Shown here piece by piece: positions 1-12,600 of a stretch of DNA of 64,000 nucleotides; position 1 is the stretch's first letter, and every line of letters starts with the position of its first letter. The position numbers and the translations under genes are program-made. A model generated the notes under the pieces. The model saw only the letters and a program-made list of their open reading frames with translations, searched no databases and was not told the DNA's origin. This DNA is from Epinephelus fuscoguttatus (taxonomy: Eukaryota > Chordata > Actinopteri > Perciformes > Serranidae). The stretch spans positions 21,816,907 to 21,880,906 of the forward strand of contig NC_064756.1 in NCBI RefSeq assembly GCF_011397635.1, written 5' to 3'.

Positions 1-120
1 CGCACTTGTACATCTATCTTTGTAAGAACCAATTTCAGTATAAGACCTTGAGAGTGAGGGCATTTTGGCTGGTGTTGACTTTCGTACAGACCCTCAGACC
101 TGTTGGAGGCTTCAGACTTG

Positions 121-211
121 GTTTTAGGGTTAAGGTTATAATTAGGTTCAGATATGGGTTAGGGTTTGGAGTTAGACATTTAGTTATGATGGTTGAGGTT
201 AGGGTTAGGGG
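121..211 (+). repeat. Degenerate telomere-like GGTTAG repeat tract
   Basis: The tract holds several imperfect copies of GGTTAG / GGGTTA, for example TTAGGGTTAAGG and GGTTAGGGTTAGGGG. It is an interstitial minisatellite resembling the vertebrate telomere unit. Copies are diverged and short, so this is not a chromosome end. Confidence 0.5.
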
Positions 212-353
212 CAAGGAAATGTACCGCATCGAATCATGTCCTCACAAGTATGAAGTATAAGATTGTGTGTGCGTGTGTATGCATGTGCAAAGGCTGTCGG
301 AAAATCATGTAGTCCAATGTAACTGAGTAGAAGTAAGTCTATTTTAAAACAAT

Positions 354-2131
354 TGTACTCAAGTTAGAGTAAAAAATGTTTTGCAAAACAACTACCCTGC
401 AGTATAATTTGTTTAAACAAAAATATCCACAACATGTAACGGAGTAAATGTAACACGTCATACCCCTTGGTGTGCAATACCGACAGCAAAGACACCCTTG
501 GTGTCTCTCTAAGACACGCCAGGCTTTTTATGTTTTATTTTTCCTTTTTTGCAATTTTTATTGGTTTGAAAGGCTCGGTACATGGCATACATATATTATT
601 ATATCAGGGCATACAAGAATACAAGGCACATATTTTTTATAATATGGATTTGGACTCCAGAGCATAAAGAAAAATGAACACATAAGTCTAGAACGAAAGA
701 GAAGAAAACAAACAAACAAACAAAAACATGTCACACCTACGTCCTCATACATCACCCTACAGGGTCACATAATCACAGAGCAATTTCATAATTATGTAGG
801 TTTAACGTCCATTTTGATATGAGTCCAGAACCGATCCCAAGGAGAAACTTCTTTCTCCTGATCGCCATTTATTCTACTAAGCATACATTCATAATATGCT
901 ATTTTCACCATTGCATCAACCTAATTTCGTCATCCAGTGTCTTAGAATAACTCCACAGACAGTTATCAGACCCAAAATAATGACAGAAAATGCACATTTG
1001 GATAAGTTTGGTATTTGCGACAGATCCCCCAGTAAACACAACTTAGGACTTAAAGGGATTTCTGAACCAAATCAGCAACTTAAAATTTCTAATATTGTAA
1101 TCCAGAGTGGTCCGACCACACTGGATTACAGTATTAGAAATTTTAAGTAGTTGGTTTGCCTTATACTGAGCTAATTTCAAGGTAAACCCATCTGCTGTAA
1201 CATTTGACACTTAGAGCAACTGACGTAGTATAGAGCGAGAAAGTCCGCATAGGATGAGTGGATCAAACAAACATAGAATTTCATCCAGGAAATCCACTGT
1301 TTATGTGCCATATGACACCAAAGGTCCGTCCCAATACTCACACTTCCCCTCAAAACTAGCCCTAGTCCTTGTTTTTGCGTGTTCCCGTGAAGGGAAATTC
1401 GCACAATCGCATCATCATCATCGCACAATTTAAGTACTATTTTCGCAAATAAGCACGCAAAAATTCCAAAATATGTCAGAATGTGTCATGTTTCCGCATA
1501 TCTGTAATGCTGAGTTAGAATATATATGTTTGAAAAACGCTTATTCATGATGTAGCCAACATGAGTATCTACAGAGTTCTCTGTGCAAGAAGCCTACGTC
1601 GACGATACACGTGATGTTAGTGAACACGTCCGTTATGCTAATTTGCGTGAAGTGGCGTCCCAATTCATAGGTAAAATTCCCTACCGCTCAACACTACCCC
1701 TTCGTCGTTGAGGGGAATCTATCTGGCGAGTGCTGTTGAAACCATGGCGTAAGGTCTGTCCATCACACATATTTACATCACTTTACGTACTTATTTTAAC
1801 CCGTAACATGATGTTTTGAATATACCTAACCAAGTGGTTATGTTGTCTCAACCACGACCATTTGACAACTATATCACATGTTACAATGAGTCTCACCCAG
1901 GAGACAGCTGTGCGTACCATAGAGACTCCAAAGGGTGCCTTCACCATTGGTATCATACACTGAGGGGAGTGAAAAAGCGCTAGTATTTGTTGACCTGGGA
2001 ATGAAAATTGGCTTTAGTAACATGTTACATTATTCCATTACATGTACTTGGGGTTTTTTTTATAAATTGTACCTCTAACAGTCATTGTTTTGCAGAATAA
2101 GTTTTACTCTTACTCCAGTGCACTTGCTACA
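354..2131. mobile_element. Non-autonomous DNA element with ~100-bp inverted ends
   Basis: The stretch at about 354-459 is an imperfect inverted copy of about 2017-2131. Shared blocks include AGAGTAAAA, TGCAAAACAA, ACATGTAA and ATGTAACA in matching order. This geometry fits a non-autonomous DNA transposon of about 1.8 kb. The TACTTTTACTCC-like motifs resemble fish hAT derivatives, but I could not fix the exact termini or a target-site duplication. No transposase-like reading frame is visible inside. A separate 71-base palindrome lies in the middle. Confidence 0.5.
1078..1148. repeat. 71-base near-perfect palindrome (34-bp stem, 3-nt loop)
   Basis: The left arm 1078-1111 is the reverse complement of 1115-1148 except for one A/A mismatch and one G/T pair. 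The loop is CCG at 1112-1114. It lies inside the inverted-repeat element and is probably part of its foldback structure. The very short loop argues against a microRNA precursor. Confidence 0.75.
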
Positions 2132-2149
2132 AAATATATGAACTACTAC

Positions 2150-3279
2150 TTATTTCTTATATTCTGGAATATTTAATATTCTGTCTGTATTTTACAACTT
2201 GGGATGAGAACGTGTCGGTTACAACCCACCACTGCCAGCTGGTTTCTCTGTGATTGGACATGGTATCAGACTTATTCAGAGAAGAGTTTTCTCAATAAAA
2301 CTTTCAAAACCAATATGCAAACAGATTTGGAGTGTTATCGTCCACTGTGTGGCCACAATACCAAAACAATTCAGTTTAACCAATCAACAAAAATCTAGAC
2401 CAAGTCAAAATATTAATGTTCATCATTTACAGATCTTAACTGAGTATAAATTGCCTCAAATTGTGTTGGAAATCGATTTTAATACTTTGCTGGCAGAGCT
2501 CCTGCATTCATTATGCGCACATAAAGTATCTGCTGTGACACTCGCTGGAACTGAGCTGCATTTCTCTTATTTCTCTCATTTACAGTCAGTCTGGCTTGTT
2601 GTCCCTGCTCTGTCTAAGACACAGAGAAAACACAATGAGATTAACAGCTTTCAAACTGAGTTGTGTTTGGAGGCTTGTTGTTTGCAACAGAAAACAAGAG
2701 GGGAATTATTTTCTTTTGTCCCTGTGTTTGGAAAAAAAAACCGTTTTTGTTTTTAGTTAAAATTAGCTATGCGTCATTCCCTGCTGCAGCTGATCACGTG
2801 ATTCATTTACAGCACTGTAAATTGATCAATAATTAATTCAGATGAATAGTAAATCTAGCATTGCTGCAAGCTGACTTTGAGTGTCTTTTCTGATGGTGTA
2901 GGGACTGTGATGTGTGAACGGCACCCATTTCAATTCCCAATGTGTCAAGACATTTATTGCCTTCTACCTTGACACTGGACCTCGAAATCGCAGACTTTAT
3001 CTTTCTGCATCATTAAAGAAGGGTGTTATCTGAGGGAAAAGATTTAAACTGCCTGGCTTATGTGAGAGGATTACAGTAACAGGGAGCTCATACAAGAAGA
3101 TGAGGAAACAAAGATGCCCTTTACCACCTCCCCTCTTACTCCCACCTGCTGTTCTTTTTTATAGGTTCCTCAGTTATATTCTACCACAACTCATCGCCTT
3201 TTACAGCTGAATTTATCTGGGGACATGAGGTGTTTTGCTGCAAAAGTAAAGAAGGAGATAAACTCTGATAAGCACATTT

Positions 3280-3335
<56 letters not shown>

Positions 3336-5179
3336 TTATATAAATATTTGGGCCATCTCCCTTGTGTTTTTGATTCCTGGCAGATAGCACATTTAGATTC
3401 AGTATGGTCCCTGCCGAGAGCATGACGCAAATCTCCATCATAAACTCACAAATGTGTGCAACTCTCACCAGGCAGCTGTCCATCTTCTGTTGTCTCTGTC
3501 TTTCTCTCACTTTTCTAAAACATAAAAGCAAAAGCAATTCATTATGAATTCGGTCCATAATATATGTCTCCTGAGAGGGCAACCACTGGTCAGGATTCTG
3601 CAGTCATATCTTCTCTCCTTCTTTGCTCCGAGGTGACTCTGTGTTCAGGCTTTCATTTCAAACAGACCTTGAGGAGATTGTATTAATAATTCTACTTCAA
3701 TGGGATTTTCCACTCTCATTGCTCCTTTTAAGCCTGCTGGCTCACCGTGCAGGACTGTGGTAAAGAGAGGATGCACATCTGTAGAATGATTTGCATTTAG
3801 ACATTTCCAGTGTTCTGTATGTTGGTGATGTGATCCACTTGCACGTGCCCTAAATAGAAAATGCTGTGAACACATTTAATTAGTTTGCAGCACACCGCTA
3901 CTCTCTGGATCATTACGATGGGCTGTCATAATATTTTAGCTAATAGGTGAGACGATATGAGCAGAATACCCTATCTCACAAATATGAAACAGCTTCGTCA
4001 TTAGACACTGTTTCCTTAAATGCTTTTCTCCACACAGGCTTTACACATCAAAATATGCACTGAATCTGCACTGTCTGGTATTTCTAACAGGTGATATGCA
4101 TTAGATTTCTCTAGTTTAATTGTCACCTCCTTGCAATACAATGTTTTCCCACACCTCCTTACCGTTCAGCTCTCTCTGTCTCTCTCTACTGTATGCATGC
4201 GGGTGCAGTAATTTAACATTCACTGGCAGCCATAGTTTCATGCTTCGCTAACTCACAGTATTATTTAAGACAGACTCATGGATTGATGTTCCAATGAAAC
4301 CCAGGCACTCGTGATCAGATTCCTGATAGGTTACCTGAGGGGAGAAGTCCGTCTTCATTGATGGAACCTGCATCTCACAGCTTAGCCAATCGCATTAGCA
4401 GGCTCCACCACACTTGGCGAGTTGACTTGCTGGAGCCAAAGGCTTTTCCATTGCCCCTCATGTCCTCTAATAACTAACAAGCTTAACTCCAGTGTCTCTG
4501 ATCCATATTCTGTGAGCATAGAAGGCGCTAAATGTAACCCAACAGAACGAAAGATCGGGGGGCACTGAGGAGAACGGATTGCCTTGTAATCTGTACTGTG
4601 GTAAATGCCTGTGTATCTACACTGTGTGTTTCAGACTAGAACATTAATTGCTTTCTGCGTATCTCTCAAGAGCATTGAATGTTTTTCTAATCAAATCCTT
4701 ATCTTATGCAAATATTTTACCACTTGTATTTCCCCAGAATTATGTACATGCGAGGTATGTGAGAGAGCCCAGTAACACAGTGAATCATGATCTAGTCAGT
4801 AGAGGAACAGGATGTCTAGGATTTACTTGTGAGAGGGAGGAATTGCAATATGATAATGTATTCCTATTTTATGCACTACTTCAAATCTATGTCATCTAAT
4901 TTTAAAACCTTTGAAATGTAAACCTCACTTAATACAGCCTACAGCAGTGTCTGTTGTGATTTCCCTTGATATAAATATTTTTCGACAAATTTTTTGCTGT
5001 TGCGGGATGAAAATCTTCACTCACTTGTTCTTAGACTCTCACCCACAGTGTTCGTAATTCCCAATTAATGACAGCAGCAATCTCCAGAATTGAAAATGAA
5101 ATAGGCACCAGGAGCAACTAACCTGTCTCAGTACTGCATTCACCTTTTTTGTTGTTCACATTCACCTCCTGTTGTGGGC
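2150..5179. other. Intergenic DNA, no gene recognised
   Basis: No open frame here matches a known family or has splice sites joining it to a neighbour. The longest open frame (2250-2756) has a composition that looks like chance. Apart from a CA microsatellite, the stretch holds AT-rich unique-looking sequence. Confidence 0.5.
3283..3332. repeat. (CA)25 microsatellite
   Basis: A perfect CA dinucleotide run of 50 bases. Confidence 0.97.
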
Positions 5180-5182
5180 TTA

Positions 5183-5718
5183 AGCCTAGTTCACATTACA
5201 CGATTTTCACCACGATTTTGACGACACAAAGGATCTTGAGAGCCACCTTGGATCGGAGGTGAGTCGCCAGATAGTCTGCCACGACGAGTCCTCGTGAGTG
5301 AACAAGCCTACGAGCAAGTCGCCCCCTCGTCTGTGACTGGGACTGGATATCTGGCATGCTAGAAAACTGGAGAAGTCTGACACGACTGACAAAGAGCATC
5401 AGCGGGATATGTCCCACAACAACAACAATGGCGGCATCCACAGGATCACGGGGAGCGCATTGTGTTTGGACACAGGATAATAAAGAATATCCATGCCTTT
5501 ATGATGTGTCGTCTCCAAGTTTGGTGACGTCAACGCATTATCTGGGGCTCTGTCGGCGAGGGCTCGGTGGAGAAATCTTGTGGTGTGCATACGTCGTAAT
5601 GCAGTTGGCGAGACTCCCGCTGACAGAAACACACGTCACCAGGTATGAACACTCAAAAGATTACAATAGTCTCCATGACGCAAAATCAGGGTGAAAATCG
5701 TGGAATGTGAACAAGGCT
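5183..5718. mobile_element. PIF/Harbinger-like MITE with TTA target duplication
   Basis: The left end begins AGCCTAGTTCACATTACACG and the right end is its inverted near-copy, AGCCTTGTTCACATTCCACG on the other strand. The terminal inverted repeat continues for about 40 bases through the CGATTTTCACC block. The element is flanked by TTA on both sides (5180-5182 and 5719-5721), the 3-bp duplication typical of the PIF/Harbinger superfamily. At 536 bases, with no transposase, it is non-autonomous. Confidence 0.8.
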
Positions 5719-6059
5719 TTAGTTGAAAATGTCCTCCTAATGTTTTGTTTGCTTTGATTTCTACTCTCTACTCTTGCCACCATTGTTTCATGGACTTGAA
5801 ACACACTCTAACACACAAACACTCTCCTCTGAACATCATCACACCACCTGAGGACAGATGGCAAATACATACACCATTTTCTTTTAGCTCATATCTAGAG
5901 TAATAAAAAATATTTATGATTAGCAATGATTATACGTTAATTACTTCTAATCAATAGAAAATGAGTAAATATTTCTCACACTTAATGGACTGATTTAGAG
6001 TAGATTTATTCATTTCTGTGGTGATGATGTAAAATATCTCTGAATTATTATTCTGCCAC

Positions 6060-6700
6060 AAGCAGTTCATTTAAGTTAAACATTCTGGTGCTGGTAGCAA
6101 CCCCTACTTCTTCTACCGCACAGTCATAGAAAGTGTGTTGCCCAGCAGCGGACAGAAAAGCCCTACAAAGGTTTGTAAATTCAGCCTCAAAAATCAAAAG
6201 CCTCTCCCCTCACTTGAAGACATTGTTGGCTCCCGATACCTCTCCAGAGCAAAAAGGATCACTGAAGACAGTTCTCACCCCGGCCATCACCTCTTTGACC
6301 TTCTGCCTTCAGGGAGGAGGTACAGGTCAATCAGGTCGCACACCAACAGACTTTTAAACAGTTTTTTCCCCAGAGCCATCCAATCTCTCAATAAACAAAA
6401 TAATCACTCAGTAATTCTGTAACCCATCCCACAATCCTCAACACGTGCAATATTTATTTATTACTTATTTATATATTTTATACATCGGGTCTGTGGAATT
6501 ACTGTCATGCATCAGTGCAATTTCATATATATTTTATTTTATCTTGTGTTAGTTGTTGTATGAGTAGGGGTGTGTATGGGTGAGTATGTATGAATTCACA
6601 TAATGTATGTAAAGTTTTAAATGGCACTGTGAGGGCACTTGAAGTTTCACTCTATCACTGTATATAGTGACAATAAAGGCATCTTATCTTATCTACTAGC
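6060..6700 (+). mobile_element. 3'-terminal fragment of a non-LTR retrotransposon (Rex1/CR1-like)
   Basis: The open frame at 6135-6422 ends with LLPSGRRYRSIRSHTNRLLN followed by SFFPRAI. This closing motif is typical of reverse-transcriptase proteins of fish CR1/Rex1-type LINEs. It is followed by an AT-rich 3' UTR, GACAATAAAGGCATC and a short TTATC-type tail near 6690. Only the last few hundred bases of the element are present, a typical 5'-truncated insertion. The family name is inferred. Confidence 0.7.
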
Positions 6701-9176
6701 ACAGTGCTATAGATTAGAAGATGACTTTACTGCTAACCAAGCTAGCCATTATGTTAGCTATCTAACGATAGGTTAATGTGTTGCAAATATAACATTTTTA
6801 CTAACTTGTTAAAAGCAAAATTCACCACCTTTATTGTGGATGTCCAATCAGTGTTGAAGGTAAGTGTAGCCAACTGAAGCAGTAAATTCTTGTTCTATTG
6901 TTCCTCCTGCATCCAGTGACATCATTGGATGTGACAGTGACATAGTTGGAAGCAGGAAGAACTACAGGTTGGATTCAGGACGCCAGGAACGCTCCTCAGC
7001 CTTGCAGTATTTTTTTTCCCAGTGGAAACTCGCGGTATTGCAGCTAAAAAAATCCCCTGCAGCCCAAAAAGCATTTTCCCCACAGACCAACATTACAAGA
7101 GACACGTCTGTAAAACTGTTGGCAGGACACCTCGAACTGCAAAGAGGGTCAGTTATGACTCTTTCTGTTATCATTGTTTTATCCATGGAGGTTTTATATT
7201 TGTAAAGCCTTCTGGAGCCATGAATAGTGACTAAAAAAAATCCATGACGTCATCACATTGTAAAGTCTATAAGCCGAGCAGGAACTCATGGGTGGGGCCA
7301 GCAGGAGAAACACTACTGTGTATATTCAGAGGGCTGCATACCACAGAAGTAAACCTGGAAGCTAAAATCTCTTTTTGGTGTTTGCACTAGGTGACCAACT
7401 CCATTGCAATGAAGAGATACCATCTTGGCATCCAGTATCTAGCTATCATATTATAAATCTATGGTTGGATTTCACCTTCCCATAGCGGGGGGGTGATCTA
7501 GAAAAACAGAACTTCTTGTTCTCTTTGCTTGTATTGCAAACTAGCTTAGTTTTCAACAGCGAAAATGCATTTTATAGTGTTTTGGCTGGCTCAGATATTC
7601 AACCATATTTATTTGAGCAATAGGATACAGGTGAAGAAATGCAGCAGAGAGAGGCCGAGGTTGAGGTTGAGGCTGAGGCTGCTGCAATGGTGAAAAAGGA
7701 TATAGGTGGTGAGGACCCTGCAGAATCTGAGCTGCTGAGAGTAAACAGCAACTGTTAGTGCCTTGGCTAAACTTGCCCTTCAATGCAAAAAAAAACCCTG
7801 AATCATTCTGCTGCAATACAGCTTTTATTGGATGTTGGTACAGACACCTAGAGCACCCAGAGAGAGCCTGTGTGTGTAAATTAACTATGCGTGAAAGTTT
7901 TACCCCTCACTTGGACAAATGGGTGCTGGAGACCTTCTTCAGGGTCCTGAAGATAAACTGGTAAAGAGGGCAGATGCCATCTGAATAAGTATTTTTGTCA
8001 CCTAACACTATTTGGCCAACAAAGTAATAGCTGTGGGCGTCAGAAACTCAAATGCAATGCATCCTGGTATATGTATGCACTGCTAGCAGGAGAACTCAAG
8101 CTTTCTCTGTCAGTATATCATGCACTGATTCATTGCTCCATTCAACTTTATTTAACATCAATACTGTCTTCTTGACGTAAAAATAAAATGATAGTCAGGC
8201 TAACGAATGTAATGTATGTTATGATTTACTTCTGGAGACTGCTTTAATTACTAGAATGATGAATGTGTTGCTGCTCCCATGGAACTTAATTTCGAACCTT
8301 TAACGTGGGGAAGGTGTGAAGGGACGGGGTTTCTTAAACCATGTATAACACTGGTGCCTTTGGTCTATATTTCTTTATCTCAGTTTCCTTGTAACTGATT
8401 TTTGCAACAGCTTCAGTGTAAGTCTTTTTAAGAGAATGTCATTGTTGTCTGATTTGTTATCACTATGGCTGAATTTGTTGTCAGAGACTGTTGTCATAGT
8501 TTCACAATCGCCACCAGGAACTGCTGCATCCAACCTCTGCTGCATAGTTGTGTGCCCACACATAGTGAGGGAAGAAGAATGGCAGTGTCATAAGTTAATC
8601 ATGTTCTTTCACTGATAACTTACATGTAGTAATGGATAAAGGTATATGATGTGAGAAATAACAGAAACAGACATCTTTTCTCATTATATATACTTTCATT
8701 GCACTGCTCAAGGATCCAAGTCAGAGATACAGAGCATGGATTAAAGTCAAAGTTAGTAATGATCAAGAATTCCTCCCAAGAGAACTGCTATATCTATATA
8801 TTCATTCAGTTATTAAATGGTGGACAATGATTAATGATCAAGTTACATTGCTTGCCAAATCATATTATGACATACTGATGCAATATGATTTGTCATTTTG
8901 ATTGGACATTTAAATAGATAGCCACCATTGCAGGGGGTTTATGTACATTCTCTTGTGATAATAGATGCGCCTGAATTTTCCTAACCCGATGGGAGACATT
9001 CTCCCTAAACAGTCGATCACAGCGGCTCAATATAACTGTCAAGCCACGAATGCATACATTATATTAAACCAGTATTAACGAGCTATCAATCTCAAAGTGG
9101 GAGACAAAGTGTATCGATTTGTTGCCACTGAGGGAAAATAAAGGGATCAGAGCAGCTTTTCTATTTTAGGATGGTG
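6701..9176. other. Intergenic DNA 3' of the ZP-C gene, no gene recognised
   Basis: AT-rich sequence with no recognisable coding exon. Some blocks, for example around 7250-7340 and 8030-8200, read like old interspersed repeats, but I could not define ends or a family. Confidence 0.45.
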
Positions 9177-9182
9177 TTTATT
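9177..9182 (-). terminator. Candidate polyadenylation signal of the ZP-C/mucin-like gene
   Basis: AATAAA on the minus strand, about 250 bases downstream of the stop codon. It is the first canonical hexamer I saw there. Cleavage position not verified. Confidence 0.5.
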
Positions 9183-9433
9183 TTCAGTGAATGATAATAG
9201 ACTGTCAATGGCTAAGAGTGAATTCAACTGCAACAGCTGTGTCACCTATGAGAGGAGGTGTGAATTGGATTGCACCTCATCATCTAGTCTGGCCTGTACC
9301 GGCTGATGCGACTGTCCGCCTCTGCTCTACGGTTAATACGATTGACTGCTCCACTGTCTGTTGACTAATGCAATTGTCGGCAGCTATTTTGGTGGGGACA
9401 TGATCAGTGTAATTGGCAGTGGATCCTCCTTGG

Positions 9434-9624
9434 TCACGGTAGGACCAGGTCACCTCCTCCTGGGTGCAGGCAGCCGCAGCAGGCTCGTGGCGGAGCTGCA
9501 GAGTGGAGCAGCCAGATTGCACGGCGACGGTAGGCCAGCCACACCAGCAGCAGCGTCACTGTGACAAGAGAGGAGCCAACCACCAGGCTGACGATGACCA
9601 GAACCAGGTCCAGCTCTGGGGGGT
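9434..9624 (-). CDS. ZP-C/mucin-like gene, exon 6 (transmembrane helix and tail)
   Basis: After a TTTCAG acceptor this exon encodes PPELD, then a 25-residue hydrophobic helix beginning LVLVIVSLVVGSS. The stop-transfer sequence YRRR and a tail with ACCGC and GGGDLVLP follow, then TGA. The positive charges on the C-terminal side and the N-terminal signal peptide predict type I topology. The tail cysteines could be palmitoylated (inference). Confidence 0.8.
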
Positions 9625-12600
9625 CTGAAAGTCAAACAGAGAAATCATCGGCCATGAGGCTGCAGCCATGACTTGTTTGTGCACTATTACAAAAGTGTGT
9701 TGTTTTGCACACTAGAGTATTGCTTCCCATGATAAACCCAAGGACACACAAAGAGACACTTACATGTCTCATCTCGTCACATGCTAAAGATAAATGGCAT
9801 GGTCATCGCTCATTTCCTGTCTTGCAGCATCTCCCGTGTGCGCTCTGTTATCTCAGATTGATTATTTGTGTTTTAAGGCACAGCAAATAATTACCTATCT
9901 CCTCCAAGGAGGTCGAATTCTTAACTTCTTTCAACATGGGACCGAAGGATATGCGATTCCTGAGATTGGTGACAACAGCCTCTGGATCCTCTGAGGGAAA
10001 TGCACTCCTCTGCTGGAGGCATTGCTATAAAAAGACAAGGGAAACGTGAGTGGCTAACAGGTGATTAACTGTTTTTGGAAGACGGATGGTGTTCCTGTTT
10101 ATCATCAGAAATAGCAAGGACAATGCACAGAAATAGTCGTTGAAATAATACCTCTATGATAAGTATGTCTAAACATTGTTTTCCTGTGTGGTATCCTTTT
10201 TATTTGTATAAAAGGGCAGCAGTGGAAACATCTATTTCAAACAAGGATCTAGAAGTAGGATCTCACTTGAAAGCAACACTCTTTCTTTTAATCTAAACGG
10301 GCCCACTCTGAGCTGGAGTAGTTCAAACACGGCAGTACACTTTTATTGTATAGCTTTTAATGTGTCAAGAAAAAATATGTAGCCTGACATCAAGTGCCAA
10401 GAAAGAAACACCATATCCAAGAGCAAAGGGGACAAATGATCAAAAGATGCACACAAAAGAAGTTGCACATTATGTGGAAGAACGTGAACACCAATGCAAA
10501 CACCTACTACGAATTTAAACTTACCATTACACACGGCAAAAACAGAGAGGCTTTACAATACAAGAAAACACAAGGAGACACTAGACACATCATAAGAGAG
10601 CTGTAGACGTGCTCCACAAAGGCAGACATCAAAATGAGTCTCCTGAGTTTACCCTCTGTTTCACCTCTGCCCTCTAACGGGTACTTGTCAGATGATTCAG
10701 TTTTCCCATTAAATCAGAGACCTTGTTCTCACAACAGCAGGAGACGGCGTCCTTTGCTGCTCTGCCAGTGTGTTCTATAACTTTGCAAAGACCTTATCTG
10801 ACCCTCGGAGTGCATAATGACATGACAGATGTTTTAGGTTGCGTGTCTTTGCCTGTCAGACTCAGTCTCAGTCACTCAGTATACTTGTCACATTTAGAAA
10901 GCGGTCCTGCACCTATGGCAGGATCTTTCAATCACACAACACCCTTCCCTTTCACTTGTAATTCTTGCTCGCAAATAATCCTTCCTCTCCTAGTTTTCCT
11001 ATCATATTCAGCCATGTCCTCATTTACCTTCTCCCCAGTCCCTCACTCACCTTGGTCTCCCTTCTTGCTCCTCTCCCCAGCTCATTTACATCAGCCTGCT
11101 CGCTCCTCATCTGCCTCCCTGTTTTCACAGTGTCACACCCCGTGTCACTAAATTTAAATCACTCTCAGCCGCTCATTCTCTCATGCTCTCGCATTTATTA
11201 CACCCACTGCAGTCTTACCCTTTCACAGTCAGAGCGGTTTCTCAGGCAGACACTGAGATCACAGTGTAGGTACACTACTGAGTAATTAATCATTTGGAAG
11301 AGACTGATGGTGAAGCTGGCACTGGTTGACAGGGCACTGGGCAGCAGCGTGATCCCCGCTGGCTCTGCTGCTAACCTGAGGCACCAAAAAGAACACACAG
11401 TATAACCTTAGCACAGTCATGTTTGCCTTGAAAGAAATAGTGAAATTTCTAAGCAAAAATGGTAAAACTGAGACTATCCTGTAGGAGAAAAAAGTCTCCA
11501 TACAGTACAGCTGCCTAAAGCCGTTAAAGCTGTATTCATCAATAACAACGACAACAGGGAAAAAAGTAGCGTGCCATTAATCTCTTATATTGAATTGAGT
11601 TGGAGGCTTAAGAGAAAGAAGTCATGTTAGGTAAAGGTCAGCTTTTATTTAATGTTGCTGTCAGATTAGTATCATTGCTCACTGTGCATAATGTAAAGGA
11701 TCATCATCGAGAATCTATTCACCAGTATGCTGATGTTCTGCCAGTTTACTTTTACGATTTCAGGGTGACGTTGAGCGTTTTCTCGTCTCTTTCATTCCAC
11801 CTCACAGACATACATATTAAAAAGATTTGTCCCAGGTGTTCCCACCTTTTAAACAAGTGTTGTGTTCAGATACACAGTAAAACTCAAACAGCCAGCCTTT
11901 TCACAGTCTGATATATTTTAGAGGTTGTGCGTTTACACTGCTCCCTCTCTGAGTGTGCAGGACCGTGCTGAATTTCTATCTATCAGAGTGATGCTGGCTC
12001 GGAGAGATAACGCCATCAACCTTTGGCAGTCGTCTGTTTACTGAGCAGAGAGTATTCAGCTTTTAAAAATGAATCTGCAACTCACTGGATTGATATGAAT
12101 TACAACAACTGTTTCTCTAGTAAATACGTTTGTGAGCAATGGCAGTTGAGCCAGGATGTGTTAAGGCTTTTATGGAGGTTGAAAAGTTGCATTATTCATG
12201 GATGTCTTTCTAATATATGTTTAGAAAAAGCAAAAGTCAGGTTGCGACTATTTATTTTGAGAACCTCAGTCCCATTTCTACCATATAAGGCTGCATATGA
12301 AATAAAAAGCCTACAATAAAAGACTGAGTGCTTGCATTTCTTTTCATGATATGCAGTCCAGATGGCTGCTCATAAATCAGTAAATGTACTGTAAATTTCC
12401 CACTGTGTACATCCTGTAGTTGCTGCCTCTGCTCATCTATATTTAGTTTTTATAGTACACATTTTCTGAACTGCTCTTTCTCCTATTACTTTGCCTGAAT
12501 TAAGCCTTTCACACACTGAAATGAACAACACAGCAAACTCTACCCCTCTTAACATGAAAAAGAAAACCTCTTACCAGTCACTTTATTTCATACTTTCTTG

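Noticed and set aside
1078-1148. Palindrome as a microRNA gene
   Set aside because: A 3-base loop and almost perfect stem are unlike animal microRNA precursors; the setting is a transposon-like element.
2250-2756. 168-codon open frame on the plus strand
   Set aside because: Begins with GTG rather than ATG, has no recognisable domain and lies in AT-rich intergenic DNA with no splice context; most likely chance.
3181-3582. Minus-strand frame containing a Cys-Val run
   Set aside because: The run is the translation of the (CA)25 microsatellite; not a gene.
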